From contig CAMBZT010000009.1 in assembly GCA_945872405.1 (NCBI GenBank), positions 1-55,243 of the forward strand: DNA of 55,243 nucleotides, read 5' to 3'. Made by a program: the position numbers and the translations under genes. The notes below the pieces were generated by a model. It was not told the DNA's origin, searched no databases, and saw only the letters and a program-made list of their open reading frames with translations. Numbering within the stretch: the stretch's first letter is position 1; each line of letters starts with the position of its first letter. The DNA comes from Chitinophaga pinensis. GTDB lineage: Bacteria; Bacteroidota; Bacteroidia; Chitinophagales; CAMDFR01. This document shows, piece after piece, positions 27,435 to 36,364 of this stretch.

Positions 27435-28019
27435 TCAAAATTGAATTTGCTTCTCTTCGATAAACTTTCTTAGTCGAAGTAGTCCGTATCTCATTCTACC
27501 TAAGGAGGTATTGATGCTAACCCCTGTCATATCAGCAATTTCTTTAAAGCTGAAATTGAGATAGTGACGCATTACAATGACTTCTCTTTGCTCATCAGGT
27601 AATAAATCAACCAGGGCACGAAGCTTGTTGGCGTGCTGTTCGTAGATTAACTTGTCTTCTGCATTATTTACATCAGAGAATTGTAATACGTTAAATATGT
27701 CATTGCCGTCACTATCAGTGATTTTTGGAGCTCTCTTCACTCTTCTAAAATGGTCAAGACACAAATTATGACCAATACGAATAACCCATGGTAAAAACTT
27801 ACCTTGTTCATCGTATTTACCATTGCGTAAGGTATCCACAACTTTTATAAAGGTATCCTGAAAAATATCTTCAGCTAGTACAGTATCTCTTACTGTCATA
27901 TAAATGGATGAAAACACTTTCGTTTTGTGACGGTGAATGAGTCTTTCTAAAGACAACTCTTTTCCTCCAAGATATTGAACTATCAACTCCTGGTCTGTAG
28001 CAAGGTGTGCACTTTTCAT
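27435..28019 (-). CDS. ECF-type RNA polymerase sigma factor
   Basis: A protein of 194 residues with the two ECF domains. Region 2 is near residues 20-95 (ERLIHRHKTKVFSSIYMTVRDTVLAEDIFQDTFIKVVDTL; LPWVIRIGHNLCLDHFRR). Region 4 is near 130-185 (LVDLLPDEQREVIVMRHYLNFSFKEIADMTGVSINTSLGRMRYGLLRLRKFI), with a helix-turn-helix. Sigma factors of this class steer RNA polymerase to envelope-stress or nutrient-uptake genes in Bacteroidota. Neither a classical FecR-type anti-sigma gene nor a SusC pair adjoins it, so its regulon cannot be inferred. Confidence 0.95.
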   Translation of the reverse strand: MKSAHLATDQELIVQYLGGKELSLERLIHRHKTKVFSSIYMTVRDTVLAEDIFQDTFIKVVDTLRNGKYDEQGKFLPWVIRIGHNLCLDHFRRVKRAPKITDSDGNDIFNVLQFSDVNNAEDKLIYEQHANKLRALVDLLPDEQREVIVMRHYLNFSFKEIADMTGVSINTSLGRMRYGLLRLRKFIEEKQIQF

Positions 28020-28338
28020 CTTATTGTTTAGTTTAGGTGAATAAATAATACTAAACGTAGAATTATAACGATGGCTATAAAAATTAATTTGACTAAATAA
28101 AATACAGGTAGATAATATCTGCTATAGAAAAACGAGAATGGTAATGTAGAAGTGTGCTATTATTATATATATTTAATACTAATCTACAACAATAAAATTA
28201 AAATCCAAATTTTTTTTGTAAAAATTAAAAATTCTTAAATCATCATATAGAAAATACCATCTAGGTTTACCAATCGTTATTGAAGTTTGGCTTGTTCATT
28301 CCAGATAAGATCTGTAGAATTGAGATAGATTTCTAGAC

Positions 28339-28362
28339 CTGTCAGGTGTTAGCAGCTGACAG
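28339..28362. repeat. Degenerate palindromic intergenic repeat
   Basis: CTGTCAG (28339-28345) and CTGACAG (28356-28362) form an inverted repeat with a 10-base loop, flanked by AGAC and a partial match on the far side. It looks like a decayed copy of the GACCTGTCAGGTTTT-type palindromes that I recall as frequent between genes in Bacteroidota. It is not at a gene end where a terminator is expected. Confidence 0.4.
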
Positions 28363-28551
28363 CTTAATCTTGACGTATTTATCTTTCATACCAAAATTCC
28401 TTCGTTGCTTTTTACAAAGCAAATTTGAATCTGCTTTTACTTTCTTCCCTCGGTGGCAATCCTTAGAGGACGCTGAGAACCACTCTTATCTCTTAGCTCG
28501 AGTATTTTTTACTCGTGTTTAAAAGCGGTGTAATACATTTATACCTTCTTA

Positions 28552-28580
28552 TTTGTTTACCTTATTTAGTATTACCTTTG
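28552..28580 (+). promoter_or_regulatory. Promoter of uvrA (-33 TTTG / -7 TACCTTTG)
   Basis: TTTG at 28552-28555 and TACCTTTG at 28573-28580 match the Bacteroidota -33/-7 consensus with 17 bases between them. Transcription would begin near 28587, about 16 bases before the uvrA ATG at 28603. It is the only site in the window where I see both elements clearly. Confidence 0.6.
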
Positions 28581-28602
28581 CACCTTGATTTAGGTAAGTT
28601 TA

Positions 28603-31383
28603 ATGCAAAAAGAAGACCACAACATCATTATTAAAGGCGCGCGCGAGCACAATTTAAAGAACGTGGATATTGTTTTGCCCAAAAACAAATTGATTGTTTT
28701 TACGGGTGTGTCTGGTTCAGGAAAATCTTCCTTATGTATGGACACGCTTTATGCAGAAGGACAGAGAAGATATGTAGAAAGTCTTTCGTCATACGCACGT
28801 CAGTTTTTGATGCGAATGAACAAACCCGATGTCGATAGTATCAAAGGTATTTGCCCTGCAATAGCTGTAGAACAAAAAGTGGCCACACGAACCACGAGAA
28901 GTACTGTGGGGACTCTTACAGAGGTATACGATTATCTTCGCTTACTTTATGCAAGAATCGGAAAGACTTATTCACCAATCAGCGGAAACTTAGTAAAAAA
29001 ACACGAAGTAAATGATGTAGTTGATTTCATATTCTCTCTCAAGTCAGGCACTAAAATTCAAATTCTTGCACCAGTTATCACACACAGCGATGCAAAAACC
29101 GAGCTAAATCTATTGTTACAAAAGGGATATAGCAGGGTAGTCTGGAAAGATACTTTTTACAAAATTGAAGAGCTTCAACAGTTAAATATTAATGACAAAA
29201 CAACGAATCTAGAAGTTTTAATCGATAGAATTATAGCAGAAAATTCAGACGAAAATCGTTCGCGAGTCGCAGACTCTGTGCAGACCGCATTCTATGAAAG
29301 TCTTGGTGAGTGTATCGTTGATGTAACTGACGAGGCCAAACACTCGTTTAACAATAGATTCGAACTAGATGGAATGAGATTTGAAGAACCATCACAGCAT
29401 TTTTTTAATTTTAACAATTCCTTTGGCGCTTGTAAAACATGTGAGGGTTTTGGAACTGTGATTGGTATTGACGAAGACCTTATCATACCAGACAAAAACC
29501 TATCCGTTTACGAGCAAGCTATTGCATGTTGGCGTGGAGAAAAAATGAAAGAGTGGAATGATACACTTATCAAAACATCCTCAAAATTTGATTTTCCAAT
29601 TCACCGATCGATCAAAGATTTAGATGCTAAAGAAAGAAAATTGCTTTGGACAGGAAATGAATATTTTGAAGGCTTGACTGCTTTCTTTAAATTTATAGAA
29701 ACTCAAAGTTATAAGATTCAATATAGAGTGATGTTGTCTAGATATAGAGGTAAAACAGCATGCTTAGAATGCTACGGTTCTAGAATTCGTCAAGACAGTG
29801 ATTTTGTTAAAATAGATGGGAAGTGCCTATCAGAAATACTTATGATGCCGATTGATGAGGTAGCAATCTTCTTTAAAGATGTTCAACTCACAAAAACTGA
29901 ATTTAGCATTGCTGAGCGAATAATCGAGGAGATCAACAATCGCTTAAAAGTAATGGTAGAGATTGGTTTAGGATACCTCTCCTTAAATAGATTTTCAAAT
30001 ACATTGAGCGGCGGTGAAACACAAAGGATAAATCTTACAAGAATTTTAGGAAGTAATTTAACTGAATCAATGTATATGTTGGATGAACCAAGTATTGGCC
30101 TGCACTCTAAAGACACAGAAAAATTAATCTCTGTGATAAAGTCATTGCGTGACATGGGAAATACCGTGATTGTAGTAGAACACGACGAAGAAATGATTAG
30201 AGAGGCAGACCATTTGGTAGATATGGGACCATATGCTGGAAGATTTGGAGGAGAAGTCGTCTTTAATGGAAATGCCAGAGATATTGCATCTGCAGAGAAT
30301 AGCTTAACTGGAAAATATTTGAGAGGAATACTGAATATTGAAATACCAAAGCAGAGAAGAAAATTCACTAACAGTATTCAAATTATTGGTGCATCGCAAC
30401 ATAATTTAAAAAATGTCGATGCTAAGTTTCCGTTAAACGTTTTAACGATTGTTACAGGAGTATCTGGAAGTGGAAAAACAACTCTTGTAAAAAAGATTTT
30501 ATATCCTGCCATGTCAAATCTTATGGATGAAGGAAGTGGTGAAAAACCAGGTGCTTACAAGGAATTAAAAGGAGAGTATAAGCAGATAAAAGGAGTGGAG
30601 ATGATTGACCAAAACCCGCTTGGTAGAACATCTAGGAGCAATGCAGTCACGTATACCAAAAGCTATGATTCTATTCGTGAATTATTTGCCTCACAGCAAC
30701 TTTCAAAAATGCGAGGATACAAAGCAAAGGATTTTTCATTCAATGTGGAAGGCGGAAGATGCGAAAATTGCAAAGGTGAAGGAGAGGTGGTTGTAGAAAT
30801 GCAGTTTCTGGCAGATGTACATCTGATCTGCGAAAATTGTAAAGGCAAAAGATTTAAAGACGACACCCTTGAGGTCACCTATAAAGAAAAAAATATTTTT
30901 GAGATTTTAGATCTAAGCGTAGATGAGGCAATTGATTTTTTTCAATCCCACACCGATATTCACGCTAGACTAAAGCCATTACAAGATATTGGTTTGGGAT
31001 ATATTAAGCTTGGACAAAGCACAAGTACTTTAAGCGGGGGCGAAGCTCAAAGACTCAAGCTAGCCTCTTTTTTAGGTAAGGGTGCTGTCAGCTATCCAAT
31101 TCTATTTATCTTTGACGAACCAACTACTGGATTACATTTTTATGATATTGAAAAATTATTGTTGGCATTTAATGAATTGATTAAATTAGGCCACACTATT
31201 GTTGTTATTGAGCATAATCTAGATGTGGTAAAATGCGCAGACTGGCTTATTGACTTGGGTCCTGAAGGTGGTAAAAATGGCGGACAGATTATGTACCAAG
31301 GGGTACCTGAAGGAATATTAGAAGTAAAAGAGAGTCACACTTCTAGATATTTACGCACTAAATTAGCGGTGACTAAAAATTAA
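28603..31383 (+). CDS. uvrA: UvrABC system protein A
   Basis: A protein of 926 residues, standard for UvrA. The first ATPase half has Walker A GVSGSGKSSLC, a zinc finger with CKTCEGFG and CLECYGSRI, the signature LSGGETQRINL and a Walker B ending MLDEPSIGL. The second half has Walker A GVSGSGKTTLV, a zinc finger (GRCENCKGEG and ICENCKGKRF), signature LSGGEAQRLKL and Walker B FIFDEPTTGLH. It recognises bulky DNA lesions and loads UvrB in nucleotide excision repair. No lesion in any motif. The next gene starts 11 bases downstream. Confidence 0.98.
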   Translation: MQKEDHNIIIKGAREHNLKNVDIVLPKNKLIVFTGVSGSGKSSLCMDTLYAEGQRRYVESLSSYARQFLMRMNKPDVDSIKGICPAIAVEQKVATRTTRSTVGTLTEVYDYLRLLYARIGKTYSPISGNLVKKHEVNDVVDFIFSLKSGTKIQILAPVITHSDAKTELNLLLQKGYSRVVWKDTFYKIEELQQLNINDKTTNLEVLIDRIIAENSDENRSRVADSVQTAFYESLGECIVDVTDEAKHSFNNRFELDGMRFEEPSQHFFNFNNSFGACKTCEGFGTVIGIDEDLIIPDKNLSVYEQAIACWRGEKMKEWNDTLIKTSSKFDFPIHRSIKDLDAKERKLLWTGNEYFEGLTAFFKFIETQSYKIQYRVMLSRYRGKTACLECYGSRIRQDSDFVKIDGKCLSEILMMPIDEVAIFFKDVQLTKTEFSIAERIIEEINNRLKVMVEIGLGYLSLNRFSNTLSGGETQRINLTRILGSNLTESMYMLDEPSIGLHSKDTEKLISVIKSLRDMGNTVIVVEHDEEMIREADHLVDMGPYAGRFGGEVVFNGNARDIASAENSLTGKYLRGILNIEIPKQRRKFTNSIQIIGASQHNLKNVDAKFPLNVLTIVTGVSGSGKTTLVKKILYPAMSNLMDEGSGEKPGAYKELKGEYKQIKGVEMIDQNPLGRTSRSNAVTYTKSYDSIRELFASQQLSKMRGYKAKDFSFNVEGGRCENCKGEGEVVVEMQFLADVHLICENCKGKRFKDDTLEVTYKEKNIFEILDLSVDEAIDFFQSHTDIHARLKPLQDIGLGYIKLGQSTSTLSGGEAQRLKLASFLGKGAVSYPILFIFDEPTTGLHFYDIEKLLLAFNELIKLGHTIVVIEHNLDVVKCADWLIDLGPEGGKNGGQIMYQGVPEGILEVKESHTSRYLRTKLAVTKN

Positions 31384-31394
31384 ATTTCTGCATT

Positions 31395-33089
31395 TTGAAA
31401 AGGATAACTTCAACTCTTTCATTCCTACTCTTTTTTTACTCGATTAGTTTTGCTATAGACTTTAAAGGGACAATAAAGGACGAAACTAATCAGCAACCGA
31501 TCAGTGGTGCTGTAGTGCGAGTTTTTAAAAACACAGATCAAGTAGCAAGTTTAAAAACTAATGATGTAGGCGCTTTTAGTATTCCACTACTTATGGGAAC
31601 AGACTATAGAGTCTATATTGACAAGAATGGGTATAATCAATTACGTGTCAGCATTACAACTAATTTCTCCTCATCTATAACAGAATTACCTTCTCTAGAT
31701 TTACTAATGGTAGAGACTAAGACTGAAAGTAATCCTATCCTAATCCGTTTAACTGGCAAACTATATCATCTTCAATTAGGTGGTTTAGAAGGAGAACAAA
31801 TCACTGCAAAAAATAATGTTACAGGTGCAATTATAACAGCAGTAACCTTATCTAATGGAAATTTTAGCTTAGCTCTAGCACCAGACATGAGTTATACAAT
31901 AGAAGTAGTAACCAATGGAACGTTTCCCTTGTATGAGTATTCGCCTGTTTATCTGAATACGTCTGGAGTTAATTCCTCTAAGCAAATCATAAGAAACTTT
32001 GAAAACCGTTGCATTATAATTAAAAACGAAACGAAGCCCGGTATTACCACTCAAAAAACAGCCAGTAACAAAGAGGTGGAGAGCACTAATAAGATAGTTA
32101 AAAATAATGAATTAAAGATTGTAACAAAAAAGTCGGACTCGATAAGCAATCAGCCGCCGATATTAAATGACAAAGATAAAGCACTCTTAAAATCACTAAA
32201 CACAAAATATGAAAAGCTACTTGTTGAAGATAGCATAGAAAGAAAAAAAGATAAAATGGTGGCAAGAAATGTAGTGGTGAAGTTCTATGATGACGATGAA
32301 AAAATGATTGAAAAGGAAAAGGTGAAACCCACTACCTCAAAAAAAATTATAAAACCAAAGGAGGTAGTAAAGAAAGATACTCATGTAACTAAAGTTATCG
32401 AGATAAGAGAAAAGGTGAAGGTACCCAAGACAAGCACTAAGCTCGAAGAAACAAAGCCAATTATTCAAACAAAGGCAACAGAATCGCAAAAGCCGGTATT
32501 AACAAATTTACCAGACGAGGCCAAACAGCTAGCTAATACCCAAAAATTAAATGAGAAAATTTCGGAAACAAGACGAATTGATTCTATTATTGGTACTGCT
32601 ACTAGGTTCATGCATCGTGAGTTAACTAGCACGGAAAAAGCTAAATTGGAAGCTACAAAAAACACGACTCGAATAGTTGCCATTCCTTCAGATGATAATC
32701 GACTACCCGTTTTAATTGAGGAAGACAGAACTCCTGTTATTAATGATGTAATTTATTATGGCGAAGGTAAAGCTACCTTGGATAACGAAGCTAAAGATTA
32801 CCTCACAGGTATTGCAACCAAGTTAAAAACAAACACTGAAGTGAAGATTGAATTGGCAATACATTGTGACCTAAAAGATGAGGCAAGTGTTGCCGACTAT
32901 ATCTGTAAACTCAGAATTAAAAAAATTGTAGACTTAATGGTAAATACGCTAGAAGTTAACTTTCAACAATTAATGATTAGAAGCATAGGTATGAACGAGC
33001 CTGTAAACAATTGTAAAAAATCCAGTACCAATTGCACTGAATTAGACCATCAAATGAACAGACGCACTGAAATAAAGTATCTAAATTAA
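31395..33089 (+). CDS. OmpA-family protein with N-terminal carboxypeptidase-regulatory-like domains
   Basis: A protein of 564 residues. The start is a TTG at 31395, supported by the signal peptide it gives (MKRITSTLSFLLFFYSISFA); no ATG occurs before the first domain. Two carboxypeptidase-regulatory-like beta domains follow (IDFKGTIKDETNQQPISGAVVRVF, about 20-105; LEGEQITAKNNVTGAIITAV, about 120-205). A long lysine-rich, probably disordered linker spans about 210-430. The OmpA-like peptidoglycan-associating domain is at the end (VIYYGEGKATLDNEAKDYLTGIATKLK, LRIKKIVDLMVNTL, MNRRTEIKYLN). It is probably tethered between outer membrane and peptidoglycan. It follows uvrA by 11 bases and converges with a tiny lipoprotein gene. 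Confidence 0.85.
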   Translation: MKRITSTLSFLLFFYSISFAIDFKGTIKDETNQQPISGAVVRVFKNTDQVASLKTNDVGAFSIPLLMGTDYRVYIDKNGYNQLRVSITTNFSSSITELPSLDLLMVETKTESNPILIRLTGKLYHLQLGGLEGEQITAKNNVTGAIITAVTLSNGNFSLALAPDMSYTIEVVTNGTFPLYEYSPVYLNTSGVNSSKQIIRNFENRCIIIKNETKPGITTQKTASNKEVESTNKIVKNNELKIVTKKSDSISNQPPILNDKDKALLKSLNTKYEKLLVEDSIERKKDKMVARNVVVKFYDDDEKMIEKEKVKPTTSKKIIKPKEVVKKDTHVTKVIEIREKVKVPKTSTKLEETKPIIQTKATESQKPVLTNLPDEAKQLANTQKLNEKISETRRIDSIIGTATRFMHRELTSTEKAKLEATKNTTRIVAIPSDDNRLPVLIEEDRTPVINDVIYYGEGKATLDNEAKDYLTGIATKLKTNTEVKIELAIHCDLKDEASVADYICKLRIKKIVDLMVNTLEVNFQQLMIRSIGMNEPVNNCKKSSTNCTELDHQMNRRTEIKYLN

Positions 33090-33229
33090 ACTGTCTTGAA
33101 TTGCCTATGTTGGGCTCTCTCGCTATGAAAACCCTTAGGACATTGACACTTTTTATAGTTCACACAAGATGAAGTGAAAATCATCAGCACACTAGTAATT
33201 ATTAAGCCAGAAAAATATTTCTTAAACAT
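33086..33229 (-). CDS. Very small lipoprotein (47 aa)
   Basis: From the ATG at 33229 the product is MFKKYFSGLIITSVLMIFTSSCVNYKKCQCPKGFH and a basic tail, 47 residues in all. It has a typical signal peptide with lipobox FTSSC, leaving a mature peptide of about 26 residues with two further cysteines in C-Q-C-P. Short Bacteroidota lipoproteins with a C-x-C-P motif exist as hypotheticals of unknown role. Its stop codon overlaps the end of the OmpA-family gene by four bases on the opposite strand. The complete lipoprotein signal makes it a likely real gene. Confidence 0.6.
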   Translation of the reverse strand: MFKKYFSGLIITSVLMIFTSSCVNYKKCQCPKGFHSERAQHRQFKTV

Positions 33230-33282
33230 CTTACTTTTATTATCCCACAAAATTAACGAATAATTCAATCTAATATTATAAA

Positions 33283-34356
33283 ATGAAAGATGATTTTTAC
33301 AATGGCTTTCTTGTTACGCCTTTAAACTGGGGTCTTGGACATGCTAGCAGATGTGTTCCAATCATACAGTATCTGATAGAAAAGGAAATACGGATTGTGG
33401 TCGCATCAGACGGTGAAGCTTTGCTTTATTTAAAAAAAGAATTTCCCCAACTTACTTTTGAAGAATTGCCTTCCTACGGAGTCAAGTATACAGAAGGTAG
33501 CAATTTTTTACAAAATATCCTAAAGCAGCTACCCAAATTTATAAAAGCAATTCATGAAGAAAATCACGTAGTTGATACATTAATTCAGAAGCATAATATT
33601 TCAAAAATAATTTCAGATAATCGGTATGGATGCTATAACAAAGACACAAAAAATATTTTAATAACACACCAATTGTGTCCGAACCTTAAAGGTTGGTGGA
33701 GGTCTTTGAATTGGCCAATTGAACAAATACTCAGACTTCAATATGACAATTTCAACATGGTATGGATACCTGACGATGAGATCAATAATTTAAGCGGCAT
33801 CCTGTCTTCTTTACCAATAGCAGATAAACAATTCATAGGTGTTTTAAGTCGTTTCATAAATATCAAAGAGACGGTATTGAAAAACGAAATTCTTGTCATT
33901 CTTTCTGGCGTAGAACCACAGCGAACAATTTTAGAAGCGAAGATTATCGATCAGTTAAAATCAATCAATAAAAACGCTGTTATAGTGTCTGGCATAGGCG
34001 AAGGAGATGAAATGGAAAACATAAGCACCAACATCACAAAATACCAACGACTAAGTACTAACGCACTCGCTCACTTAATTTCAGAGAGTAAATACATTGT
34101 TTGTAGAGCCGGCTATTCCTCTATCATGGATCTTGCAGTGCTTGGCAAGAAAGCATTGCTAATTCCAACTCCTGGTCAAATTGAGCAAGAATATCTGGCA
34201 GAAAAGCTTATGAAAGAAAAAAAGTTTTTAATGCAAACTCAAGAAAACTTAAACCTAGCTGAAGCTATCAATGAAATCGACAAGTATGAAGGCATAAAAC
34301 TAGGCAATGACGAAATCAATCTATTTAAAAACTTAGTTGATAAATTAATAGATTAG
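33283..34356 (+). CDS. GT-B fold glycosyltransferase (MurG-like)
   Basis: A protein of 357 residues. The N-terminus is FLVTPLNWGLGHASRCVPIIQYLI, the glycine-rich loop of GT-B enzymes such as MurG and family 28. The C-terminal nucleotide-sugar site appears as ILVILSGVEPQRTILEAKI and SKYIVCRAGYSSIMDLAVLGKKALLIPTPGQIEQEYLAEKLM, with the G-x-S-x-x-x-D/E and P-x-P-x-x-x-E-Q patterns. It has no signal peptide and would act at the inner face of the cytoplasmic membrane. Acceptor and sugar are unknown. It may serve LPS or glycolipid synthesis, by family resemblance only. Confidence 0.85.
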   Translation: MKDDFYNGFLVTPLNWGLGHASRCVPIIQYLIEKEIRIVVASDGEALLYLKKEFPQLTFEELPSYGVKYTEGSNFLQNILKQLPKFIKAIHEENHVVDTLIQKHNISKIISDNRYGCYNKDTKNILITHQLCPNLKGWWRSLNWPIEQILRLQYDNFNMVWIPDDEINNLSGILSSLPIADKQFIGVLSRFINIKETVLKNEILVILSGVEPQRTILEAKIIDQLKSINKNAVIVSGIGEGDEMENISTNITKYQRLSTNALAHLISESKYIVCRAGYSSIMDLAVLGKKALLIPTPGQIEQEYLAEKLMKEKKFLMQTQENLNLAEAINEIDKYEGIKLGNDEINLFKNLVDKLID

Positions 34357-34357
34357 G

Positions 34358-36364
34358 TTATTCAATTTCAATTATTGACACTCTTCTTTCTAAGGCAGCC
34401 TTCGGTTGGTATACCGAATGAGGTAGATCTAATCTATCATCACTGATTTTTTGATCGGCTTTTTCTTCACCAAATGGTGAGTTTCTATAGATCAATTTAT
34501 TGGCTAATATATAGCCTCTGAAAAATCCATTATCAAAATTATAGAAGTAGTTTTTCAATGAGACAATTCTTCTATTTGCTAAATGAATATTATAATCGTT
34601 TAATGCCAAGGGACTGCAATACCCTTCTATCGTAATGGTTACAGAACTCCCCTCTTCCATTCTTTGCTTCATATAGCCAGTAAATAATAGCAACTTTCTA
34701 TATCCCTCATCGATATTATTGTCGAATAATTTGGAAATTTCATCAGTAGCAGATGGAGTCGAATTTATCTTAGAATAAGCATTCTTATACTCCTCTTTCA
34801 TCAAAGTATAATTATCATAGGTGGCCCTATAAGATAGAGAGGTGGTATCTTTATTGCTACGTGGATCTGGAATATCATTATGAAAATAAACCGTCACAGG
34901 CAACATACTTTTTAATTTATATAAGCCAATATCTGTACTTTTTTTGATGGAATCAATACTGGTGGTATTAGATGTTGAGACAAGAAGTGTGCTGTCCTTG
35001 ACAACTATTTTCTTTAGTGCAATAAGTGATGTATCAATTGACGTTTTGTTTTGAAGATAACGTAATTTGTAGATATCATTACAACAAGACTCTCCTTTTA
35101 AAAACAAGGAACCCTTTCGATTCGAGGATAAATAACCTTCCTGCTTTGTTGAGTTTAAATTAAAATAAATATCATTACAACTACTATTTATTGGCAAACC
35201 GACATTTTCAGGTTGTGAAAAAACTAGACTAACAGGGCTTTTCTTGGCACAAAAAATATCAAAGCCACCATATCCATAATACCATTCAGAACTAAAATAA
35301 AGTTTCTTATCCTTCGAATCAAAAAACGGAGAAATCTCATCATCTGGGGAATTAACAACATTTCCAAGGTTAACTGGCGTAGAATAAATCTCATTTTCAG
35401 TACGCAAAGAATACCAAATATCCAATTTTCCTTCGCCTCCTTTTCTGTCACTAACAAAATATAATACTTTATTTTCGGCCTCAAATGGCTGTGTATTGGT
35501 GGCATCCTTTATATTGATATCTGCATTCAAAATCACAGGCTCTTGCCATCGTTGATCAATTAATCGACTAACATAAATATCACACTTTAAATCGCTGACA
35601 TTTTTGTTGGAACAAACATTAAAATAGAATCGCTTTCCATCCTCACTAAATGAACCATTTGCAATATGCTGATTATAGGAGTTCAGCCAATCAAACAATT
35701 CCTTGTTTTCTTTCCATTCTTCATTCTCTAGTTTCATTGTATAAATTCGCGACAAAAATTCTTTGTTGTTTTTTTGTATGCTAGATGGTTGCTCTCGAAT
35801 ACTCGAAAACTGATAGAAAGAATCCTGTAACTCGCTTGCTGCAAATTCGGAAAACTGTGTGTTAATCTCGTTGCCCATTCTTTGAACATCTACCCCATTA
35901 TTGATAACGTTATTGTCGGTCAACCAAGCTGCAGACTCCAATTCTTGAGTGGCCTTTCTTTTATAATAATCTTGAAAACTATACCTATTCAAAAATCGTG
36001 AATAATACTCTTTTGATTTATCATAATTTCCCAAATACTTCTCCATCTTTCCCATCCAAAATTCACTGAGAGGAAAATTTTTATATTTATCCAATTTCAA
36101 AACCTTTTCGTATAGATTGAATGCACCTTTATAATCATTAAATTTTCTTGAAGATTCACCCATTTTGTACCAAGCTTCTGTCTCTGAAGAATCAATCTCT
36201 TTTGCCTGATTATAATAAAAGAAGGCAGTATAATAATCTGCCTCGACGAATGACTTATCGCCTTGACGCATATATTGCACTGACGATTGCGCCTCTACAT
36301 CTTGAAGAAACAACATCAATGACAAAAGCAAAATAGCAATGAGGTGATTGTATACTTTTTTCAT
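34358..36364 (-). CDS. PorE-like TPR/PD40/OmpA envelope protein
   Basis: A protein of 668 residues. In order it has a signal peptide (MKKVYNHLIAILLLSLMLFLQDVEAQ), TPR repeats (about 28-130: YMRQGDKSFVEADYYTAFFYYNQAKEIDS, AWYKMGESSRKFNDYKGAFNLYEKVL), a PD40-type propeller (about 175-430: RFYFNVCSNKNVSDLKCDIYVSRL, LYFVSDRKGGEGKLDIWY, LYFSSEWYYGYGGFDIFCAKK), a linker, and an OmpA-like domain at the C-terminus (VTITIEGYCSPLALNDYNIHLANRRIVSLKNYF, LERRVSIIEIE). This is the architecture of PorE, the peptidoglycan-linked T9SS component. The start overlaps the upstream PorP stop by one base (TGATG); an in-frame ATG at 36379 is an alternative. Confidence 0.88.
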   Translation of the reverse strand: MKKVYNHLIAILLLSLMLFLQDVEAQSSVQYMRQGDKSFVEADYYTAFFYYNQAKEIDSSETEAWYKMGESSRKFNDYKGAFNLYEKVLKLDKYKNFPLSEFWMGKMEKYLGNYDKSKEYYSRFLNRYSFQDYYKRKATQELESAAWLTDNNVINNGVDVQRMGNEINTQFSEFAASELQDSFYQFSSIREQPSSIQKNNKEFLSRIYTMKLENEEWKENKELFDWLNSYNQHIANGSFSEDGKRFYFNVCSNKNVSDLKCDIYVSRLIDQRWQEPVILNADINIKDATNTQPFEAENKVLYFVSDRKGGEGKLDIWYSLRTENEIYSTPVNLGNVVNSPDDEISPFFDSKDKKLYFSSEWYYGYGGFDIFCAKKSPVSLVFSQPENVGLPINSSCNDIYFNLNSTKQEGYLSSNRKGSLFLKGESCCNDIYKLRYLQNKTSIDTSLIALKKIVVKDSTLLVSTSNTTSIDSIKKSTDIGLYKLKSMLPVTVYFHNDIPDPRSNKDTTSLSYRATYDNYTLMKEEYKNAYSKINSTPSATDEISKLFDNNIDEGYRKLLLFTGYMKQRMEEGSSVTITIEGYCSPLALNDYNIHLANRRIVSLKNYFYNFDNGFFRGYILANKLIYRNSPFGEEKADQKISDDRLDLPHSVYQPKAALERRVSIIEIE

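Larger units (their letters stand above)
28020..28602. other. 583-base intergenic region upstream of uvrA
   Basis: No reading frame of note. The first 250 bases are very AT-rich. A decayed palindrome lies at 28331-28370 and a small hairpin (CGAGTA/TACTCG with a TTTTT loop) at 28499-28515. The uvrA promoter is at 28552-28580. No tRNA, riboswitch or other known RNA was recognised. Confidence 0.6.

Noticed and set aside
28261-28560. Possible RNA gene (RNase P, tmRNA or SRP RNA) upstream of uvrA
   Set aside because: None of the conserved cores of these RNAs is present; only short hairpins were found.
29883-30368. Long antisense frame within uvrA
   Set aside because: uvrA is intact and strongly conserved over this stretch; the antisense product is low in motifs and is a shadow.
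35224-35505. Alternative-frame reading in the PorE-like gene
   Set aside because: Same-strand shadow in another frame; the PD40 propeller motifs are in the annotated frame.
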